DNA from: Homarus americanus
Lineage: Eukaryota; Arthropoda; Malacostraca; Decapoda; Nephropidae
Direction: 5' to 3'
Assembly: GCF_018991925.1 (NCBI RefSeq)
Contig: NW_024737042.1
Span: 16,444,602 to 16,508,601, forward strand
Length of the DNA: 64,000 nucleotides
The position numbers and the translations under genes are program-made. How positions within the stretch are numbered: position 1 is the first letter of the stretch; every line of letters starts with the position of its first letter. Shown here in pieces: positions 10,701 through 20,600 of this stretch. Under the pieces are notes generated by a model, which was given only the letters and a program-made list of their open reading frames with translations, was not told where the DNA came from and searched no databases.

Positions 10701-12166
10701 TATCCCGCTTCCCCTCCCTCAGGGCGGCGCCTGATGCGGAGGACATGGACCAAGAGGAGGACCTGTGCGCTGCAGTGTGTGCAGTCACAATCGCAGCACT
10801 GGATCAGGATGGGTGCATCACTATGGACGAAGACACAGTATGCAAAGCGGCTGCGGACGACCCAGTGTACCAGATTCTAGTGTCGAGGGTGCTGGCGGGC
10901 GACTGGCACCCCCACAAGTCGCAGGAGGTGGCCTGTCTGCGCCCGTACTTCTCGGTGAGGGACAGGTTGGCTGTGGTCAGGGGTTTGGTCACCTACACCT
11001 TTGACCAGGGCTGCGTGCGCCTTGTCATCCCCGACTCCCTCCGCCACCGGGTCGCCGTTAACCTGCATGTGGGGCACCAGGGCCTCGACTCAATGCTCAG
11101 GCGGGCCCGGCAGTCTGTCTATTGGCCTGGCATGGAGGGTGACCTGCAGTATCATCGGTCCCGGTGTGCTGCTTGCGAGACCCACGCCCCTTCCCAGCCT
11201 CCGGAGTCGTTGGTTCTGACCCCAGCGCCAGACTATCCCTTTCAACAAGTGGTGGCCGATTTGTTCCACCTGCAGGGCCGCACGTACCTAGCATATGCTG
11301 ACCGACTGACAGGTTGGCTGGAGATCGCCCACTTCCCCAACGAGGCCACCTCTGGAAAAATCATCGCCAGTCTGCGGGCCTACTTCACGAGGTGGGGGGT
11401 ACCTGAGCAGATCTCCACAGATGGAGGTACCAACCTTGCCAGCCTTGAGATGACAGATTTCCTCAAGTCATGGGGGGTCGAGGTGCGCCTCTCGTCGGCC
11501 CACTTCCCCCAGTCAAATGGCAGGGCAGAGGCTGGGGTCAAGGCTGCCAAGAGGCTCCTCAGGGATAACACTGGGCCCGGGGGTAGCCTGGACTGCGATA
11601 GGACATCCCAGGCCCTCCTCCAGTACCTGAACACGCCTCTGCGGGGGGTGAACAAGTCGCCCGCCCAACTTGCCACCGGCCGCCAGCTCCGTGACGGCGT
11701 TCCCGTGGCCAGACAGCACTATAAGGTGGACCAGCACTGGCGGCGGGCACTTCGTATGAGGGAGGTGCGCTTGGCCGAAACACAGGATGGGGTCCTGTCG
11801 CGGAGGGAGGTATCCCGCCAGCTGGCTCCCCTAGTCGTGGGCACGCAGGTGCGTGTGCAGGACGCAGCTACCAAGCTCTGGGACAGGACAGGCATAGTGG
11901 TGGAAGCCCGCCCTCACAGGCAGTATGCCGTCAGGTTGAGTGGCAGTGGCAGGGTGTCCATCCGCAACAGACGCCACCTGCGAAACGGCTCCACACCTGT
12001 GCCTACTACTCCGGTGGTGCACCAAGCTGTGCCTCCTGGCCCCCCTTCTGCTGTGCCCTCCATACCCGCGCCCTCCTCCGCACCCACGGCCCCTCCCCAG
12101 TCGAGCGCGGCCAGGCCCAGGAGAGGCCGTAGGCCTCCGGGCTGGTTGACGGACTACGTGGTGTAG
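7781..12166 (+). CDS. Gypsy-type Gag-Pol polyprotein, 1461 aa
   Basis: Single uninterrupted frame. The start is taken at ATG 7781 (MAPTRPRFSTP), because the frame's upstream part lies in the LTR and leader. Order of domains: a Gag region; two Cys-rich knuckles near residues 279 and 300-313 (the second fits CX2CX4HX4C); aspartic protease with DTG near 363; reverse transcriptase with CMDD at 692-695 (usually YxDD, here Cys at the first position); RNase H with AVTDWS near 840; integrase with an HHCC zinc site near 1095-1131 and catalytic D1160, D1214, E1250, giving the classical D35E spacing. A Pro-rich tail follows. The order RT-RNaseH-IN is typical of Gypsy/Ty3. Fusion of gag and pol in one frame means no frameshift site is needed. 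No env-like ORF follows. Confidence 0.93.
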   Translation: MAPTRPRFSTPSRGRQGFSTPAGNTTRAQQQAMSALMAQMASLGASGGHASMPVMKPSAAVAPEKCEAEMPAAAFRTWRRSIESWMLLNGWPQLVATLHIRLNFVPALQRVIDSRYPSGQWEQLSPKEALDAISGMVLQSSNQAVKWNEFFNSKQGEEEPMKRYFQRCFAKAVECEFKCPTCDNDLSEYMLLRKVMVGLSNPVLKREIFQGYSSYNSVEVLRNKSMLFEAAVRDAGVLCRTSGQAVVGTAAEAVAVGDDVTGESEVAAARPRHPSRVHCGNCGMSHASGKSNCPASGATCRNCCKVGHFKRCCRSKSALSAPVDVSGAVTVATAQLSRHPRLQVFVSQAGGNSPATPVLAVADTGAMVCVAGASLLRDIGLCPGQLRARNGLRDVANKQLKCLGSAPCRLGVDEGSTVQEVYFVQTAKALYLSLEACKCLNLVPVDFPLHRRAVAAVGDGGERHTADDLPPNRLPESSRFPPRPVEIPLPPLEENVARLEAWLLTHFSSTAFNTSRSPLPVMTGPPHRIHLTPGTTPYACHTPAPVPKHWEAEVKAQLEEDVRRGVIQPVPAGEATEWCARMVVVAKKNGQPRRTVDFQRLNASCLREMHHTPAPFDMVSGVPVHSFKTVADAFWGFHQVELEEESRRLTTFITPWGRFRYCRTPMGHCSASDAYTKRFDDAIQDVPRKYKCMDDTLLYDSSVKGAFWHTYDFLETCARTGITLKPEKFLFCRREAEFVGFLLGWDLYQPTAQRLSAIKDFPMPDQPSITDIRSWHGLVNQLAPFLATAPVMEPFRELLKKPVGKQVYWDDQLRLKFRQAQDTICQLARDGLVYYDKSRPTAAVTDWSREGIGFVVLQQYCACASPETPFCCRGGWRLALCGSRHLSTTEAGYAAVEGEALAVVWCLLKARLFLLGCPNLILVTDHLPLVGLVGDRAFTDVANPRLFRLKEKTLQYRFTVKYLPGKRNCAADALSRFPSLRAAPDAEDMDQEEDLCAAVCAVTIAALDQDGCITMDEDTVCKAAADDPVYQILVSRVLAGDWHPHKSQEVACLRPYFSVRDRLAVVRGLVTYTFDQGCVRLVIPDSLRHRVAVNLHVGHQGLDSMLRRARQSVYWPGMEGDLQYHRSRCAACETHAPSQPPESLVLTPAPDYPFQQVVADLFHLQGRTYLAYADRLTGWLEIAHFPNEATSGKIIASLRAYFTRWGVPEQISTDGGTNLASLEMTDFLKSWGVEVRLSSAHFPQSNGRAEAGVKAAKRLLRDNTGPGGSLDCDRTSQALLQYLNTPLRGVNKSPAQLATGRQLRDGVPVARQHYKVDQHWRRALRMREVRLAETQDGVLSRREVSRQLAPLVVGTQVRVQDAATKLWDRTGIVVEARPHRQYAVRLSGSGRVSIRNRRHLRNGSTPVPTTPVVHQAVPPGPPSAVPSIPAPSSAPTAPPQSSAARPRRGRRPPGWLTDYVV

Positions 12167-12329
12167 TGTATGTGATGTAAAATCAGTTTAGAGGTTTTTT
12201 TTTTGGTTTGTTTTTTTCCTTTGTTTGACTCGTTTTTCCTGCATTATTGTTGTTTTTATGAATGCATTGTTTTCCTTTTGTTAGTTCAAATGTGCATTGT
12301 CATTTCCTTTTAACTTGGGGGGGGGGAGA
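12167..12329 (+). other. 3' untranslated part of the Gypsy element with polypurine tract
   Basis: T-rich noncoding stretch after the stop codon, ending in a run of ten G and AGA that directly abuts the 3' LTR; this is the likely plus-strand primer. Confidence 0.8.
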
Positions 12330-12471
12330 TGTAAGATTGTACCATCGTACGATATGTTTTCCCATGTTGAGATGGGGGCTTGTCTTTGGCAGCGCCCGGT
12401 CGCCAGTCACCAGCTGACGCTGTTAGAATAAAGTCTACAAAGAACGTGGTCTATGACTCCAACCTCTCACA
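12330..12471 (+). repeat. 3' LTR of the Gypsy element
   Basis: 142 bp, starts TGTAAGATTG after a G-rich polypurine tract and ends CTCTCACA followed by TAATC. Confidence 0.93.
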
Positions 12472-14553
12472 TAATCTGAGTTAATAGATCGCGTGCATGT
12501 ACCGAGGGAGCGAGTAATTACCCAAATGTACCCAAATGTAGCCAAATGTAGCCGCAATGAAGTCAAATGATGGTCGAACAAGCGTAAATCGGTCTGTGAA
12601 TCACTTCTCGATTATTATTTGGTGTCATAAAGTCACAAAAATTTGGTAAACTTAGTTTAATCTGAGTTGTGTTATGTTAGGTTAGGTTAGGTTAGGTTCG
12701 GTACATGCACTTAATCTATTAACTCAGATTAAATTAAGTTTACCAATTTTTTGTGACTTCGTGACACTAAATACTAGTCGAGGTTAGGTTAGGTTAGGTT
12801 AGGTTAGGTACATGCACTCGATCTATTAACTCAGATTAAATTAAGTTTACCAATTTTTCGTGACTTCGTGACACCAAATACCAGTCGAGAAGTGATTGGC
12901 AGTCCGATTTATTCATGTAGGACCATTTTTTGACTTCATTGCGGCTACATTTGGGTACATTTGGGTAATTACTCGCTCCTTCGGTACATGCACGCGATCT
13001 ATTAACTCAAATTAAATTACGTTTTCCATTTTTTTTACTTTGTGACACCAAATACTAGTCGAGAAGTGATTGGCAATCCGATTTATTCATGTAGAACCAT
13101 TATTTGACTTCATTGCGGCTACATTTAGGTACATTTGGGTAATTAGTCGGACCCCATATAACTACCAGGTTCAACTCCTGGGCATATTGCAGACTCAGTA
13201 CTTTCTTCTTTACTTATTTTCTTTACTCAACAGTAATTACTCAGATCTTACACTCTTAATGCACCCAATCTTACTGGTGTTACATTACATGGCAGAGCAG
13301 GACCAGTTCCTTGGCCCTACTCACAATACATAGTACATGGCACTCATTGTAGATTACTTTACTCAACATACTCGTTAATAATTAAATCAGCAGGTACCTG
13401 GGGTCCACTACCCAACATGGGATGATTATTTCCAACTAATTATCCCTAACATACATCTTACAACACTCTCTGTTGACATATACTTCCAAGGAGAAACCCA
13501 GGGTAGAACACTGGGGCTCACGACCGTTGTTGTGGTCGGTAGTAACCAGACACATGGCGAGTCTGGGGTCTGGCCCAACGAGGCAGTGGAGCACATTAAT
13601 CAGGCCGCATCGGTGCCATCGTTTCATATATGGTCCCTGCTGGGTATCTACTACTTCCGGGGCAGTTGTTGAGCTGTTGAGCGATGCAAGAATCACAATG
13701 GGATCTGGAGAAACATTGGAGCAGTGTCAGGGGACGGACTGGGAAGCATGACAGCACAAACAGTTAACTGATGAACACTGATATTCACTACAATTGACTG
13801 AGTTAACTGAATGGCTACACATAAACATACCTGGAGAAACATTGGAGCAGCGTCAGGGGACGCTCTCCTTGAGAGATGCACGGGTATAAATACCCCTGAG
13901 TTGCCAGTGATCGCTACTCATGCAATGACAATAATCACAAACAAACTAACTGTTACTCATTCAAAGATGACCCTCAGTTGACAAAGGTCTAACGAATTAC
14001 TTGAGTTGATATACACAGTCTAATTCAAGATTGAGCTTCCCAGGAGAAAGTGGAATAACAACGCACTGATAACTGTCTTCACAAAGGCGGGACTCTGGGA
14101 GGGGACACAAGTGTAGCGTCTGTGGGGAAAAACACGTCTTCTCGGGGGTCGCTAACTCACTCATGTTTTGCGGTCGTGGAGTTTAATAAGAATCATTAGT
14201 TAAATAGATCAGCAGTCATCGTGACCATGACACTGACACAGCCCCTGCTCCTGACCCAGACCCACACATCCCAGCAGGCGTATCTGAGGACTCTGTACCT
14301 GCTTCGAGAGAAGCACAACATTCATCGCCTGCACAACCCTCCTTCTCCCTCTCTTCTCCCATAGATCTCGTGTATCTAGACAAAGTTGTCTCCCCTAGCG
14401 GCCGGCTCATCCACGCCCTCGCCGTTATGTCTCACATGTGGCATACAACCCAGCCGACAACAAGTCTCCTGCACCGCCCGTTCTGCCTCACATGTGGGAT
14501 GCAACCCTGCAGACAACAAGTCTCCTACACTGCCTGGAGGGAAGGGGGAGTAT

Positions 14554-14999
14554 TGTAATGGATTCCACCCCTACAAACGCCCTTTGTCGCTGACTAGCCG
14601 ACCCTCGAATTCCCCAGTGTATGCCTCCTGGTCTACTTCAGCAACCAGCGCCGCCTTACATGACTGAGGTCAACTATTAAGCCACGCCTACCTCTGCTAT
14701 ATAAGACCTCACCTCGTGGTAACCTATCTCTATCTACCTACAGCCACCAGCAAGCAACACCTCCTCCTCCGCTCCTGCCTGGCGGCTCCCGCTCCAGCCG
14801 GCGACCATGGCGACCCACAAGCTGGTCCTCCTCTGAGCACCCTCACCAACCAGCTCTCTCTACTCAACGCTTGTAACCATGCTGCCTTTCCAGCACCAAG
14901 CTGCATTGTACATCCAATACAATATGTATACAGAGAGCACATTGTGAGTTTCCTTTCTTCATCTCATCCAAAGTGTGAACCAATATCTCGTACCCAACA
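14554..14999 (+). mobile_element. 3' LTR of the interrupted element, 446 bp
   Basis: Starts TGTAATGG after a polypurine tract and ends ACCCAACA. It contains a TATA box TATATAAG at 14698-14705. It is homologous to the LTRs at 4701-5110 and 5825-6258 on the minus strand and to 6259-6532 on the plus strand. Confidence 0.8.
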
Positions 15000-16490
15000 C
15001 GCTGGCCCCACAAGGGGTCGCAGCTCAAAGTTCAGGTTAAAGTCAAAGTTACCTATAGATTATCGTAAGGCTGGCGCTTACTTAAATTATCACGAGAAGA
15101 AGGTAAACTTTTGAAGATGTCATTCCCCATAACACATTAATTTATTTGGTTTGTAAGAATGTACCAGTAGTAATTTATAATAATAATGCTTCGTTACATT
15201 ATACTGGTCACAGAATACTCCCAGGCGGCTAACGAGCAGATCAATGGCGAAGAGGATAAATGTAATACTCAAACTCATTTATAGCTTTAGTCAAAATTTG
15301 CTCTGGTTCTCCTGAAATCATCTAGCAATAAAATGACTGATGTTGGGTGTTGGCAACACTGAGCAACACCAATTGGTTCAAGTTTATACCGTGCAAAATA
15401 TAGTATTAACCATATATATAATATTTGCCATATATATATTATTTTATTTTTAAAAGACTAAAGAAATCAATACATTTTGGTAATTGGAGTAAATATAAAT
15501 AACATTGGTGAATTCTTTGTGAACACAAAGCAAAATGTATTTCATCCAATTTTAGTCAAATGTTCTTTTATATATTTCTTAAAGATTTTGAACTTAAAAA
15601 ATAAATAAATGAATGATAAAGTAACATATATGATTAATTCAGAGTTAATGATGTTAAGTAAATTTTAGGTTCGTTTAGTTCAGTTTGTAAATAAACAGCA
15701 CCAAGACATCCCGTCCGCCACCAGAACTTATTACCCAGAAATTTATATTCTACTTCATCAAAGGTAAATACTGCAACACTTCATACTTTACAACTCTTTA
15801 ATTAATAATGTAGTTAGATATTAGGTAAACGTTTACTTAAGTGTTGCGAGTGATTTCGCCAGCATAATTTTTTTCCTGCATGAATTTTGGTTTTTTATTG
15901 GAGATATTTTTGGAGGGTGGGGGGGTGGGGGGTGGAAACAAACAAAAGATAATGTTTTCCTTATTTAACCTAACATAACCTAACCTAACCCCCTAGCCGG
16001 GGGGACCCCCCCCCCCTTGAGTGATTATATAATGTTGTCAGTATTTAACTTATCCTTATTTAACCTAACTTAACATATTTCCCTATTGGGGAAACGCTAT
16101 TTTTTCAGCGTTGGTTCATGTATTATATAGCATGGTAATGCGATTCAGACGACCCGTGCACCACTCACTCCCCCTCCCATGGCTCGCCGATGGGCTCGCC
16201 AACAGTATTATAGTATAAATTATAGAAAAGAAACGCTTCCCCAAAAGAGCACACTATCACGAGCAATTAGCAAAAAAAATTATGATGGAGAAGCAGCATT
16301 AATATACACGGTAACCTTAGAATCAAATGAATCGCACTAAAACCCTAAGGAAAAAGATAGGTTAATATTAATCCATTGGCTGAGCGCAAGTTCCCGCCAT
16401 GTTTACCTGAAGTTATACTCCACGTAAAGTCAGTTGTATCCTCCTTTCCTCCTCCTCCTTTTAAGTTAGGTTAGGTAGGTTGGTTCTTTT
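15000..16490. other. AT-rich stretch without recognised gene
   Basis: It contains a LINE 3'-tail fragment at about 15213-15270 (GGCTAACGAGCAGATCAATG, then GGCGAAGAGGATAAA). It also contains TTAGG-like runs on the minus strand near 15966-15990, a G-rich tract near 15917-15935 and a C-rich tract at about 16003-16016. No ORF or RNA gene was recognised. Confidence 0.5.
15213..15270 (+). mobile_element. LINE 3'-end fragment
   Basis: Matches the 3' tail after the LINE ORF at 17425-17782 (GGCTAATGAGCTGATCAGTG, GGCGAAGAGGATAAA), indicating the same LINE family, heavily truncated. Confidence 0.6.
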
Positions 16491-16690
16491 GGTTTGAGAA
16501 TAGGTTTTCTTTTGTGTTTTTTTGGGGTGTTTTACTCAAATCTGACCTCTATTTTTGTGCATATTATCTGTTTGTTAAAAATGAATTTTTTTATTTTTTG
16601 GCCAAAACCGCCAATTTGCATGAGAATTGAAGGTCAGATTTGAGTAAAATGACGAAAAAAAAAAAAAAAAAAAACTTATTCTCATACTCA
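16491..16690. mobile_element. Hairpin MITE, about 200 bp
   Basis: Inverted arms: TTTGAGAATAGGTTTTC ... TTACTCAAATCTGACCT on the left and AGGTCAGATTTGAGTAAAA ... AAAACTTATTCTCATAC on the right, with a long A run at about 16655-16674. There is no coding content. Confidence 0.7.
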
Positions 16691-16712
16691 CAGATGATCT
16701 TCTGGAAGAGGC

Positions 16713-17361
16713 TCACGCCTGTGACTCTGGCTCAATAGCCTCTTCTCTACTCAGACGGTGGCTGCGTGTGGTGGATATTTGTGCCCTATAATTATATACT
16801 TGTTCTTGATTTTTCCAGTATTTATCTAATTTTGCTTCAAACTTTTCCACCGTCTCCACATTCACTACCCACTCAGGTAACCCATTCCAGTTGTTGACAA
16901 CCCTACTCGGGAACGAATGTCTTCTGAGATTTAGCCCCGCTCTTCTTTTGTAAATCTTCTTTGTGTTCCCCCGGGGTAGTGTCAGCCTCCCTCTTCTGGT
17001 ACATTCCTGCTGTACATGTCTGGTCATGTATGCCACACACTATCTTGTATGTTTCCACTTGGTCCCCACGAGATCTTTTGTACGCCTGTGTCGGTAACTG
17101 TAATTTCCTTGGTCTTTCCTCATAAGATAAATCCTTTATCTGTGGTACTAATTTGGTAGCCCTCCTCTGTACACTCTCTACTGCTTCAATATCCTTAATG
17201 AGATATGGGCACCAAATTTGATTAGCATACTCAAGGTATGGTCTAACCAGAGCAGCGTACAGAGCCTTGAATATAGGTGCATCCAGATGAACAAAAGTTC
17301 TTCTTATAATGCCCACTATTTTATTAGCCTCAAGGACAACCAATGGACGAATATTTATCAA
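16713..17361 (-). pseudogene. LINE reverse transcriptase C-terminal fragment
   Basis: The minus strand encodes the end of a LINE polyprotein: YAALVRPYLEYANQIWCPYL, VESVQRRATKLVPQI, YKRSRGDQVETYKIV. After a frameshift near 17000 it continues SFPSRVVNNWNGLPEWVV, FEAKLDKYWKN and reaches a stop at 16713. The 5' side is truncated near 17361. The end style matches the CR1-like LINE at the window start. Confidence 0.8.
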
Positions 17362-17424
17362 AAGATAATTTTAAGCCTCAAAGGATTTGGGTGTTAATCA
17401 GGAAATTTACTTTTATTGTCTTAC

Positions 17425-17820
17425 TTCAGTTTTGCCTCACTTATACTACAGACAGGCAAGGGGGTACCTAATTGAGGTGTATAAACATCTTAAAGGGCAC
17501 TACTCTGTCGAGTGTCCTTATCTGGAGCTGGCGGACGCTCGCCCTGCAAGAGGTCACATCTCAAGCTTGAAGAAGCTGCAAGTCCAGAAAACTGTTTGGG
17601 GTAAATTTTTCAGAGTGAGAGTTGTGAACTCTTGGAACAATGTGCCAGAGAATGTTGTGACGGCACCGAGTGTGAGCTTTTTCAAGACCAGACTTGACAA
17701 GCACTGGGGCAGGTTCAGATACATTCTGGAGCCAGTGCATGCCCAGTGTGTAACAGATGTGACCAATCTCCCAAGTGGCTAATGAGCTGATCAGTGGCGA
17801 AGAGGATAAAAGTAAAAGTA
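17425..17820 (+). pseudogene. LINE 3' end on plus strand, second fragment
   Basis: Encodes LPHLYYRQARGYLIEVYKHL, GHYSVECPYLELADARP, FFRVRVVNSWNNVPENVV, FFKTRLDKHWG, then a stop near 17782 and the tail GGCGAAGAGGATAAAAGTA. 5'-truncated, so only the post-RT domain is left. It lies head to head with the fragment at 16713-17361 and abuts the Tigger element at 17836. Confidence 0.8.
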
Positions 17821-17835
17821 TAATACTGTACTGTA

Positions 17836-20405
17836 CAGTAGTACCCCGATTTACGCGGTCAATTGAACCCACAGGGTACCGCGTAAAGTGAACAACAGAA
17901 CATATGGGATTAATTCCAATAGAGACTGGCCCAACCCCCAAACTCCACTTTTTGACGACACACAACTATGTTGTAGTAAAAATATTATCTTAACTTTATG
18001 ATGGTATGCACACAAAATTAATATAGAAGAGGTTAGGTTAGGAAAAATAAAGGTTAAGTTAGGAAAAATAAAGGTTAGGTTAGGAAAACTAAAGGTTGGG
18101 TGTACCACTTACGTTAGTAGAAGAGATGGGTCGGCATACGGGGATGGAGGCTGGTTCCGAGGCAGAGGGCAGATTACTGGCCCTCAGGTGAATCACCATT
18201 ACTAGGTGCATCACCATCACTATCAGTTATAGTTGTCAGGGCTTCCCTGACAAATCCCTCAGTCACTTTCACTGGCTCTGGCTGGCTGTGGTGGGTTGCG
18301 GGCGAAGAACTCGGTAATGCTTTTTTGACGGCTAGTGTTGATGTTGTCTTGATACACCTTGATGTACAGCTCCATAGCCTGCACCAGCCGGGTATGGAAG
18401 ACTTCATAGCAGTTATCGTCAAGGTCGTTGGAAAGGAAGAGCTTTAATTTCTCTGCACACTCGATGGCACCCTTAATATTACTATGCGTTAATTTGTGTT
18501 CTTCTGGGATTGACGCACCACCTTCCTCTTCACTGACGTGATCATCTTCCAACATCTCGTCGGCAGTCATTTCAGGATCTCTGATCACCTCCAGGATGTC
18601 TTCGTTGGTGGTCTCGGAGAAGCCTTCAGCTGTAATACTGTGCGCAGCTTCTCTTGCAAGGTCCAATGCCACTGTCACAGACTGAACCTCACCAGTCACA
18701 GGTTGACTCCGCCTCTCACCTGGTATACCATGCAACACATGCCTCCATGCGTGACGAATTGTAGCTATAGACAGCTGATCCCATGCCTCCACCAAGAAGT
18801 CTACAGCTTGTTTGACGTTAAATATTTTCCAAAACTGTTTGACGAGAACTTCTTGAGTCACCACCTCTTGTTCCTTGTCCTCGTCACTTTTGCTCTCGCT
18901 ATCGGTGTCACCCAGCTTACGCAACTCATCCTTGGTGCTGGTACAGTCGTTCAGGAGCTTGAATTTCTTTGCCGAGTATGCAGCTTTCACATTGTGGATC
19001 AACTCCTGGTCCATGGGCTGGATTAATGACGTAGTGTTGGGAGGAAGGAAGACCACTTTTACGTTGGGGTGATGATCCATAAGTAGGGGCGAGTGTCCTG
19101 GTGCGTTGTCAAGGAGCAACAAAATCTTGAATGGAACATTTTGTTGCTCGCAGAATTTCTTCACGTCGGGAATGAAACAGTCATCAAACCAGGAGAGTGA
19201 CATAGCAGAGAACATCCACGCCTTGCGTGCGGTCAGCCAGTGGACATTAATCTTGCTCATGTCTACGTTCTTGTAGGCGTGCGGCTTGCGGGCTGTGTGA
19301 ATCACCGATAACTTTGGTTTACAGGTACCGGAGGCATTGGTGGCAAAGAGGACGGTGATGCGCTCCTTCTGCAACTTCCGACCCCGAACCTTGCTGGCAG
19401 ACTGGACAACAAAGGTCTTGGTAGGCAGCTTTTTCCAAAATAGGCCGGATTCGTCCTTGTTGAACACCTGGTCATCAGTGAACTGCCCTTCCTCCATAAC
19501 CTCACGTAAGAACGGAGGAAAATCTCTAGCCGCCACACGGTCAGCACTCGCTTCTTCACCACCAATGTTGATGTTGGTGATGTTGTTCCTCCTCTTAAAC
19601 CTATGCAGCCAACCAGAGGAAGCATTGAAGGGTTTGGGCTCTGCTATTCCCATCTTACGTGACACTGCTGCGTACAGTTCACATGCGTACTCTTGAACAG
19701 ATCGCGTGTCCACCACCATGTTGCGTCACGCCTGACGAATCAAATAACTCGCAAGCAAATTTTCCACCTTTAGCAGCACCTTGTTCTGGCAATACTTGAT
19801 CATTGAGGCACCTGTAGACTTTGTGATTCTCATGTGCTCTTTGATCTTGGCTGCATCCTTCTTAATAGTACGAATCGTAGATTTGTTGACTCCATGCTGG
19901 CGCTCGAGATCAGCTTGACCTGTTCCTTTCTCCAAATCTTGAATTATCTGGTATTTCACTTCGTAGCTTAGGGAACGTCGTATCTTCTTTGGCTTAGGGC
20001 GGCTGGGTCCAGGTAAGGAAAGGTTTCTCTCTGGTGGCGGTGGTCCGGCGAAAGCCATTTCACAGAACAATGGATGCACGTATACACGGCGTGGCCTGGA
20101 GGGATGAAACTGCCGCGGTTAGGTCAAGCGGAGGGAGGTAAGGATGCATGGCCAATCACAGTCCGATACGTCATATGACGTCACTGATAACGCAACAGAG
20201 ACATGCACTGCGCAACCTTACCGCGCGGCTTGCCCAGGTGGAGGCGGGAGCAGGCGGGAGGGTCGAATCTAAAAATAGCGTCGAGCCAAACACTCTGCGC
20301 GTATATGGGTAGATGAACCGCGGAAAGTGAAAGTTCGGTTCTGGCGAGGCACCGCGTAAATGAGAAATCGCGGAAAGTGAAACCGCGTAAAGCGGGGTAA
20401 TACTG
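17836..20405 (-). mobile_element. Full-length Tigger (pogo/IS630-Tc1-mariner) transposon, 2570 bp
   Basis: 24-bp terminal inverted repeats of the form CAGTA-TACCCCG-TTTACGCGGT at both ends, with TA on each side (17834-17835, 20406-20407). The subterminal regions repeat GCGTAAAGTGAA. The minus strand carries the transposase, broken by one stop codon. A 21-bp repeat (TTAGGAAAAATAAAGGTTAGG) occurs about three times at 18031-18095. Confidence 0.92.
18259..20079 (-). pseudogene. Tigger transposase with one in-frame stop (TGA at 19726)
   Basis: Residues before the stop contain the CENP-B-type helix-turn-helix: SLSYEVKYQIIQDLEKGTGQ and GVNKSTIRTIKKDAAKI. The frame is unchanged after the TGA (19728-19726), continuing RNMVVDTRSVQEYA, then the second HTH with GWLHRFKRRNNI. 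The DDE_1-type core has FNKDESGLFWKKLP, LLLLDNAPGHS and NTTSLIQPMDQELI, which carry the three acidic residues expected of pogo enzymes. The acidic C-terminus runs to 18259. A Trp-to-stop change would explain the TGA, so the copy looks recently inactivated. Either ATG near 20079 or 20055 could start it. Confidence 0.9.
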
Positions 20406-20600
20406 TATATTGTTTTGAATCAAGATTTTTGCTCTAAAGTGATTTTGTTTTGTTTCCCAGGTGTACAAATTAACCTTGATTTACCCTTATTTTTACTTTT
20501 CACTTTTACTTCTATCCGAGGTACTGTATTATTATCGTTTCGGTCATCAAGTAAAATTTAGAAATTTAAATTTCCACTGTCCCAGATTAGGTTAAGTTAG

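Larger units (their letters stand above)
7576..12471 (+). mobile_element. Complete Gypsy/Ty3-type LTR retrotransposon, 4.9 kb
   Basis: The LTRs are only 141 and 142 bp (7576-7716, 12330-12471), with TG...CA ends and about three differences, so insertion is recent. The 5-bp duplication TAATC lies at 7571-7575 and 12472-12476. Directly after the 5' LTR comes TGGCGC, consistent with a tRNA primer site. Before the 3' LTR is a G-rich polypurine tract (GGGGGGGGGGAGA). A single gag-pol frame fills the interior. It sits inside the foldback element. Confidence 0.95.
7405..13154. mobile_element. Foldback-type element with TTAGG core, carrying a nested Gypsy element
   Basis: The ends are inverted copies of GGTCCGACTAATTACCCAAA. 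The target sequence CATAT flanks both sides (7400-7404, 13155-13159). Inside are arms built of a unit with GTAGCCGCAATGAAGTCAAA and CACTTCTCGACTAGTATTTG. About two copies point one way (7411-7570 plus 12472-12660) and about three the other way (12715-13151), separated by (TTAGG)n runs at about 12683-12703 and 12783-12809. There is no ORF of its own, so it is non-autonomous. Confidence 0.75.
7060..14230 (+). mobile_element. Second copy of the 1.2-kb solo LTR, itself split by a foldback element
   Basis: Reverse complement of 162-1374. It starts TGTGAGGG and ends CATGACA, with the 4-bp repeat CTGA on both sides (7056-7059, 14231-14234). LTR sequence is at 7060-7404 and 13155-14230. Compared with the first copy it has a 20-bp repeat (TTCTTTTGGTAGCATGGTCA) in five rather than two copies at about 7153-7247. 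It also has an extra duplication of about 120 bp around 13700-13850. A TATA box TATAAATA lies at 13885-13892. Confidence 0.8.
6259..14999 (+). mobile_element. Plus-strand copy of the same LTR element, split by nested insertions
   Basis: The left part, 6259-7059, is a 5'-truncated LTR (lacking about its first 165 bp) followed by a leader starting ATGGTGACC and a gag-like region. The right part, 14231-14999, is internal sequence, a polypurine tract GGAGGGAAGGGGGAG (about 14538-14552) and a complete 3' LTR. The two parts join cleanly when compared with the minus copy at 4701-6258. It meets that copy head to head at 6258/6259, so a rearrangement formed the junction. Confidence 0.75.

Noticed and set aside
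8422..12149. Many shorter frames on both strands within the Gypsy element
   Set aside because: Shadows of the gag-pol frame; GC-rich codon use opens alternative frames. None has a recognisable motif.
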